Shown here: piece by piece, positions 59,994-64,000 of the stretch | Layout of the letters: each line of letters opens with the position of its first letter | How positions within the stretch are numbered: the stretch's first letter is position 1 | NCBI RefSeq assembly: GCF_900241005.1 | Contig: NZ_OEST01000002.1 | Location: 62,001-126,000 of the forward strand | DNA length: 64,000 bases | Source of the DNA: Bacteroides cutis | Lineage (GTDB): Bacteria; Bacteroidota; Bacteroidia; Bacteroidales; Bacteroidaceae | Reading direction: 5' to 3' | Translations under genes and position numbers: made by a program | Notes under the pieces: model-generated | Seen by the model: only the letters and a program-made list of their open reading frames with translations | Told to the model about the DNA's origin: nothing | The model's database searches: none

Positions 59994-61534
59994 CAAAAAA
60001 AGCAAATAAATCATCGCATCATATCATGAAGAACACTTTAACACTATATGTTAGGATGTTCTTTGTAATAATCATCAATCTTTTTACTTCCAGAGTCATT
60101 TTGGAAGTCTTAGGGGTGGATGATTATGGTATATATAATGTGGTTGGTGGAATCGTGGTACTATTTACTTTCTTAAATACTACGATGAGTAGTTCTACTT
60201 CTCGATTTATTACTTTTGAGTTAGGAAGAAATGATTTAATAGAAGTAAATAAAGTTTTTAATACAGCATTGATTATTCATATTGCTATAGCACTTATTAT
60301 TTTGTTAATCGCTGAAACTGTTGGATTATGGTTTTTGGAAAACCAATTGAATATATCTGAAAATCGAATGTTTGCTGCTCGAATAGTTTATCAATTATCA
60401 ATATTGGTCTGTATGGTATCGGTAATACAAGTTCCATACCAGGCATCAATTATTGCTAATGAAAAGATGGATATATATGCTATTATTAGTGTTGTGGATG
60501 TTGTTTTAAAATTGCTAATATTATATATAGTTGATATATTTACTTATGACAGCCTAATCTTATATGCTTTATTTCTGTTTATTGTCGTTTGTTTGATATT
60601 TGCTTTTTATGTATTTTATTGTAGTTCTTATTTGCCAGGTTGTGACTTTCATTTTTCATATAATACATCTAAAGCGAAATCTATGCTTTCTTTCTCGGGC
60701 TGGGATTTATATGGTAATTCGTCAGCATTAGCAGCATCACAGGGAATAAATTTTCTTCTCAATATCTTTTTTGGTGTGGCTGTTAATGCTGCTATAGGTA
60801 TAGCTAACCAATTTAATTCTGGGATAAATGTATTTTCGAATAACTTTTTATTGGCAGTTCGTCCGCAAATAGTAAAGAGGTATGCGAACGGAGAATATAC
60901 ATCATTAATGGGATTAATATATAATTCCGCAAAATATTCATATTTCCTTTTGTTATTGATAGCTGTTCCTTTTTTTTTTGAAGTAGATTTCATATTGGGA
61001 ATTTGGTTGGGAAAAGTCCCTGAACATTTGAATATCTTTTGTAGAATATTTATTATAAAAAGTTTGTTTGCTGTTTGCTGCTCATCAGTATTAACTATGC
61101 TAGTTCATGCTATAGGACGGATGAAAAAATTCAGTTTTTATCGTGGAACAATTATTTTGTTAACATTACCTATATCATATGTAGCATTAAAATTCTACAA
61201 TATACCATATATACCTATTGTAATAAATGCGATAATGGATATTTTAGCTAGTTTTTATACTATATTATTAGTGAGGCAGCTTTTTAATGAATTTAGTATT
61301 GTGCTATATATAAAAAAAGTGATATTACCTTGCATTATAATGACTTTAATTTCTTTGGCAAGTAGCTATATTATTAATCTGATTTTTTTTCAATCATTAT
61401 TGCGTTTGGTTCTGGTGTTTATGTTCAATTTGAGTGCTATAGTGTTTGTTCTTTATTTTTTTATTATAGATATAAATACAAAAGCACTTGTGAATGCAAA
61501 AATTGGAGATCTTTTAAGATCCTATAAGTCATAA
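59990..61534 (+). CDS. wzx: Wzx-type polysaccharide flippase
   Basis: The 514-residue protein has about 12-14 membrane segments and belongs to the MOP exporter superfamily (TLTLYVRMFFVIIINLFTSRVILEVLG and DDYGIYNVVGGIVVLFTFLN near the N-terminus; FFGVAVNAAIGIANQFNSGI, about residues 258-277). It would move the lipid-linked capsule repeat across the inner membrane. Length and helix pattern are typical. It is AT-rich like its neighbours. The gene overlaps the GT2 by 4 bases and is followed after 27 bases by the polymerase. Confidence 0.85.
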   Translation: MTKKANKSSHHIMKNTLTLYVRMFFVIIINLFTSRVILEVLGVDDYGIYNVVGGIVVLFTFLNTTMSSSTSRFITFELGRNDLIEVNKVFNTALIIHIAIALIILLIAETVGLWFLENQLNISENRMFAARIVYQLSILVCMVSVIQVPYQASIIANEKMDIYAIISVVDVVLKLLILYIVDIFTYDSLILYALFLFIVVCLIFAFYVFYCSSYLPGCDFHFSYNTSKAKSMLSFSGWDLYGNSSALAASQGINFLLNIFFGVAVNAAIGIANQFNSGINVFSNNFLLAVRPQIVKRYANGEYTSLMGLIYNSAKYSYFLLLLIAVPFFFEVDFILGIWLGKVPEHLNIFCRIFIIKSLFAVCCSSVLTMLVHAIGRMKKFSFYRGTIILLTLPISYVALKFYNIPYIPIVINAIMDILASFYTILLVRQLFNEFSIVLYIKKVILPCIIMTLISLASSYIINLIFFQSLLRLVLVFMFNLSAIVFVLYFFIIDINTKALVNAKIGDLLRSYKS

Positions 61535-61561
61535 ATAAAGCTGAATTATGATAAGTAATAT

Positions 61562-62662
61562 ATGTTAGTTGCTTTATTAATGTTTCTTTCCTCTTCTGTT
61601 TGGGGATCTGTATCTTTTATTGCTATTGCTGCTTTATTAAAAGTTAATAGGATAAAACAGGAAAACTGGAATACACCATTATTTAGGATAATATGTTTAA
61701 TATCATTTCTTTGTGTAATCAATTTTTTTGCATATTTAATTATATTAGGCGGTGTGCCCAATGATAATTCTACTGCTTACTATCCTTATGCTATCTTTAT
61801 GTTCTTTTCGTATGTCCTAGCTAAAACTATAACAAGAAAGGAATTGCAATTATTGTTATTATTTTTTGTTATAGACGTTTTTGTTGGTTTAGCAGAGTAT
61901 CAAAAAGGAATTGCTTCTTTTTGGAATGTAGATATCTCTTTTGACGAATCATCAGATCTTTTATATTTTAGAAGAATTTGTGGGATAAATAATAATTCGA
62001 GTAATTTCGCAGAAAAGATGTTGCTTGGATTTATTATTATTTATTTGATTAAACCTAAGTTTAAATATTTGTATGTTATCATTCTTTTGATAGGGTTGAT
62101 CATTTCTTTTAATAGGAGCGCAATTATTGCATCTACCCCTTTATTGTTATATTTTATATATCAATATATTAAAACGGGAGGAACTTTTAGGAAAATGATA
62201 TTCTTTGTAGTATTATGTGTAATTGTTTGTTTTATAATAATATTCCTTTTGCCGTTAATTATAGAGCAATTCTTTAGAGGGAATAATGATACAACTGCTG
62301 CATTAACATCAAGAGATATTATTTGGAAAGAATTTCTTGATTTTTTTTATGATAATCCCATAACAGGAAATGGATCCGTAAAGATGCGATCAAGTACAGG
62401 TCAACATGCACATAATTCCTATATTTGGGTTTTAGCATCCAATGGAATAATTATTGCTTTACTCTACTATTATTATACTCTACGTTTTATAAATAGATAT
62501 AACTTCATTCCTATATTGAGTATTATGTTAACCTCAATAACACAATCTACCATATATTGGGGACTTTCAAATGCAGATATATTCTTATTTATTCTCATAC
62601 TCCATTGTCACTCTAAAATATCACATGGAAAAGATAAAAAATATTGTTTTTTATATAATTAA
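61562..62662 (+). CDS. wzy: Wzy-type O-antigen/capsule polymerase
   Basis: The 366-residue protein has about ten membrane segments and one large periplasmic loop (about residues 235-285) containing TSRDIIWKEFLDFFYDNPITGNG and GQHAHNSYIWVLASNG. The (H)xHNSY motif after a G-x-G loop is typical of Wzy_C/O-antigen ligase-like polymerases. It would join repeat units in the periplasm. A start upstream is excluded by an in-frame stop. Such proteins diverge quickly, and the linkage cannot be predicted. WaaL-type ligase activity is less likely inside a capsule locus with Wzx. Confidence 0.8.
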   Translation: MLVALLMFLSSSVWGSVSFIAIAALLKVNRIKQENWNTPLFRIICLISFLCVINFFAYLIILGGVPNDNSTAYYPYAIFMFFSYVLAKTITRKELQLLLLFFVIDVFVGLAEYQKGIASFWNVDISFDESSDLLYFRRICGINNNSSNFAEKMLLGFIIIYLIKPKFKYLYVIILLIGLIISFNRSAIIASTPLLLYFIYQYIKTGGTFRKMIFFVVLCVIVCFIIIFLLPLIIEQFFRGNNDTTAALTSRDIIWKEFLDFFYDNPITGNGSVKMRSSTGQHAHNSYIWVLASNGIIIALLYYYYTLRFINRYNFIPILSIMLTSITQSTIYWGLSNADIFLFILILHCHSKISHGKDKKYCFLYN

Positions 62663-62670
62663 TAGTATAA

Positions 62671-63810
62671 ATGACGCAATTTGAATTGATGCAGATATTA
62701 AATAAGTTCAATAAAACTTTATTTGATATTCCTATAAAAAGACAGAAAAACTATTTACAACGATTAGGGGTTCCTAAAAACGATTTTGATCGTTCATATA
62801 AACAGTATAAATGTCAAAACCTATTTATTCCTGTATGGAAAGTTTGGGTGTTGAATATAATTTCGTTATGTATATTCCCTTTTTTATTTATTTATTTGCT
62901 TATAAAAAATGAAAAACGAGGAACTAGAACGATTGTAGATTGTATTGGTGCATATGAGGGACTTGAAGAAATAATTCCTAAAGAACTTTCTTCTAAATAC
63001 AATATTGACTCTTCTGTATGGATGAAAGGCACATATATATCACATTTTGATATAAAGTATATAACAAAAATAGTGATAAACTATCCTCTATCTCCTTATT
63101 TTGCATTAAAGTTAATGATTAGAATTGCTCAATACAGTTATATGATAAATTTTTTTAATCCTACTGCAATAGCTGTTCATCATGAATATTCGTATGCAAG
63201 TTCAATACTGACTAATTATTGTAATATCCACGGAGTTAAACATATAAATGTAATGCATGGCGAGAAATTATTTCATATTGTAGATGCTTATTTTCGTTAT
63301 GATGAATGTTATGTTTGGAATAAATACTATAAAGATTTATTTATTTCAATGAAAGCGGATGAATCACAGTTTATTATAGCATTACCTCCCTCGATTAAAA
63401 TAGATTGTCAATATTATTTTCAACAAAAATATTATGCTGATTTTAAGTATTTTCTAGAGGAAGTAACAGAAAAAGAAATGATATCTATTGCTGAAACTAT
63501 GAAATTTGCTATTGATAGGGGGAAGACTGTGAAATATCGTTTGCATCCACGCTATAGTAATCCTAAAATAATAGAAAAAATTGTAGGAAAATCCAATATT
63601 GAAGATCCTTTTAAAGTTCCAATATTGAGTTCAATAAGTAGTATGGAGTATGCTGTTGGGAGTTATAGTACGGTTTTAAATCAAGCATTTAATTCAGGGA
63701 AAAAAGTGATATTAGATGATATTACTTATAAAGAGATATTCTTGCAACTTAAGGATGTAAACTATTATCTAACCACAGTGCAATGTGAAAAATTGTCTGA
63801 TTATCAGTGA
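62671..63810 (+). CDS. Putative glycosyltransferase, sialyltransferase-like candidate
   Basis: The 379-residue protein has one hydrophobic patch (about residues 55-80, possibly membrane-associated) and a GT-B-like layout. Motifs visible are NVMHGEKLFHIVDAYFRYDE (near residue 194), RLHPRYS (near 290) and VGSYSTVLNQAFNSGKKVIL (near 328). An HP motif followed by a Ser-Ser/Thr motif is characteristic of bacterial sialyltransferase families such as GT52 and GT38; the D/E-D/E-G motif is not clearly present. Given the nonulosonate genes upstream, this is the best candidate in the window for the legionaminyl transferase. The assignment is inferential. Confidence 0.55.
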   Translation: MTQFELMQILNKFNKTLFDIPIKRQKNYLQRLGVPKNDFDRSYKQYKCQNLFIPVWKVWVLNIISLCIFPFLFIYLLIKNEKRGTRTIVDCIGAYEGLEEIIPKELSSKYNIDSSVWMKGTYISHFDIKYITKIVINYPLSPYFALKLMIRIAQYSYMINFFNPTAIAVHHEYSYASSILTNYCNIHGVKHINVMHGEKLFHIVDAYFRYDECYVWNKYYKDLFISMKADESQFIIALPPSIKIDCQYYFQQKYYADFKYFLEEVTEKEMISIAETMKFAIDRGKTVKYRLHPRYSNPKIIEKIVGKSNIEDPFKVPILSSISSMEYAVGSYSTVLNQAFNSGKKVILDDITYKEIFLQLKDVNYYLTTVQCEKLSDYQ

Positions 63811-63816
63811 TTAAAT

Positions 63817-64000
63817 ATGCAACTAAAACGATTTGTAAGGTTGTTTTTTTGTCTTTTCAAACAACCTTGTTTTCTATTACATAATAGTAAGGTACATTAT
63901 TCAAGTTTTGTTGGTCGTAATACATTACTGGCTTCATCTCAAATAGGTAAATATTGTTATATAGCAAGGGGTGTAGTGATGAATAATACAAAAATAGGAA
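63817..64000 (+). CDS. Hexapeptide-repeat acyltransferase, 5' part
   Basis: The frame starts with an ATG at 63817 (MQLKRFVRLFFCLFKQP) and runs off the window after 61 codons. Visible residues VHYSSFVGRNTLLASSQIGK and YIARGVVMNNTKIG show the hexapeptide periodicity of left-handed beta-helix acyltransferases. Capsule loci commonly encode such O- or N-acetyltransferases. Too little is visible to name a substrate. Confidence 0.6.
   Translation, partial: MQLKRFVRLFFCLFKQPCFLLHNSKVHYSSFVGRNTLLASSQIGKYCYIARGVVMNNTKIG

Overview
The window is chromosomal DNA of a gut-type Bacteroidales bacterium, almost certainly Bacteroides. Supporting evidence: many promoters of the Bacteroides type (TTTG or TTG, 19-21 bases, then TAnnTTTG); a Na+-translocating NADH:quinone reductase; DUF5686, DUF4595 and TonB-receptor-like outer-membrane proteins; a surface-type lipoprotein signal (C-G-D-D-D); and a UpxY-type capsule antiterminator. 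No rRNA, tRNA, CRISPR array, insertion sequence or phage gene was recognised.

Left part, 1-15,630: the 5' end of rarA, a DUF5686 outer-membrane protein, a DUF4595 surface lipoprotein, a divergent WecB-like protein, a TRIC-type channel, an ECF sigma factor, an OadA/pyruvate-carboxylase-B-like carboxyltransferase, a membrane GT2 followed by a soluble hybrid histidine kinase, an Omp85-type barrel and an exported C1B aminopeptidase. Next, 15,640-26,930: the complete nqrABCDEF operon closed by a hairpin terminator, a DbpA-like RNA helicase, and the serine group serC-serA-DUF1015.

Middle part, 26,930-49,614: an ECF sigma/membrane regulator pair with symmetric divergent ECF-type promoters; a small iron-sulfur flavoprotein, an FKBP, a MATE exporter and a glycerate kinase; YigZ, an HpaII-like restriction-endonuclease homologue without a methyltransferase, and a nitroreductase; an outer-membrane barrel and a four-gene ABC/GntR operon that includes an unlisted 37-residue membrane peptide; hemolysin III, gcvP, a glyoxalase-II-like hydrolase, rsmG and a DUF3298 lipoprotein; a P-type ATPase with no actuator domain; an AraC regulator and lipB.

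Right part, 49,615-64,000: a capsule locus running off the window. It opens with five GTTAAC palindromes phased every 22-23 bases, a consensus promoter, a leader and upxY. A compact set of eight genes follows for a legionaminic-acid-type nonulosonate: 4,6-dehydratase, LegC aminotransferase, NeuD/LegH acetyltransferase, LegI synthase, LegG hydrolysing epimerase, LegF CMP-transferase, a PtmE-like nucleotidyltransferase with a CBS region, and a PtmG/WbpG-like amidotransferase. The inferred activated sugar is CMP-legionaminic acid, probably with an acetamidino group. A GT2, Wzx flippase, Wzy polymerase, a second glycosyltransferase and a partial acyltransferase complete the visible locus. Base composition becomes strongly AT-rich from the GT2 onward, as expected for an exchangeable capsule cassette.
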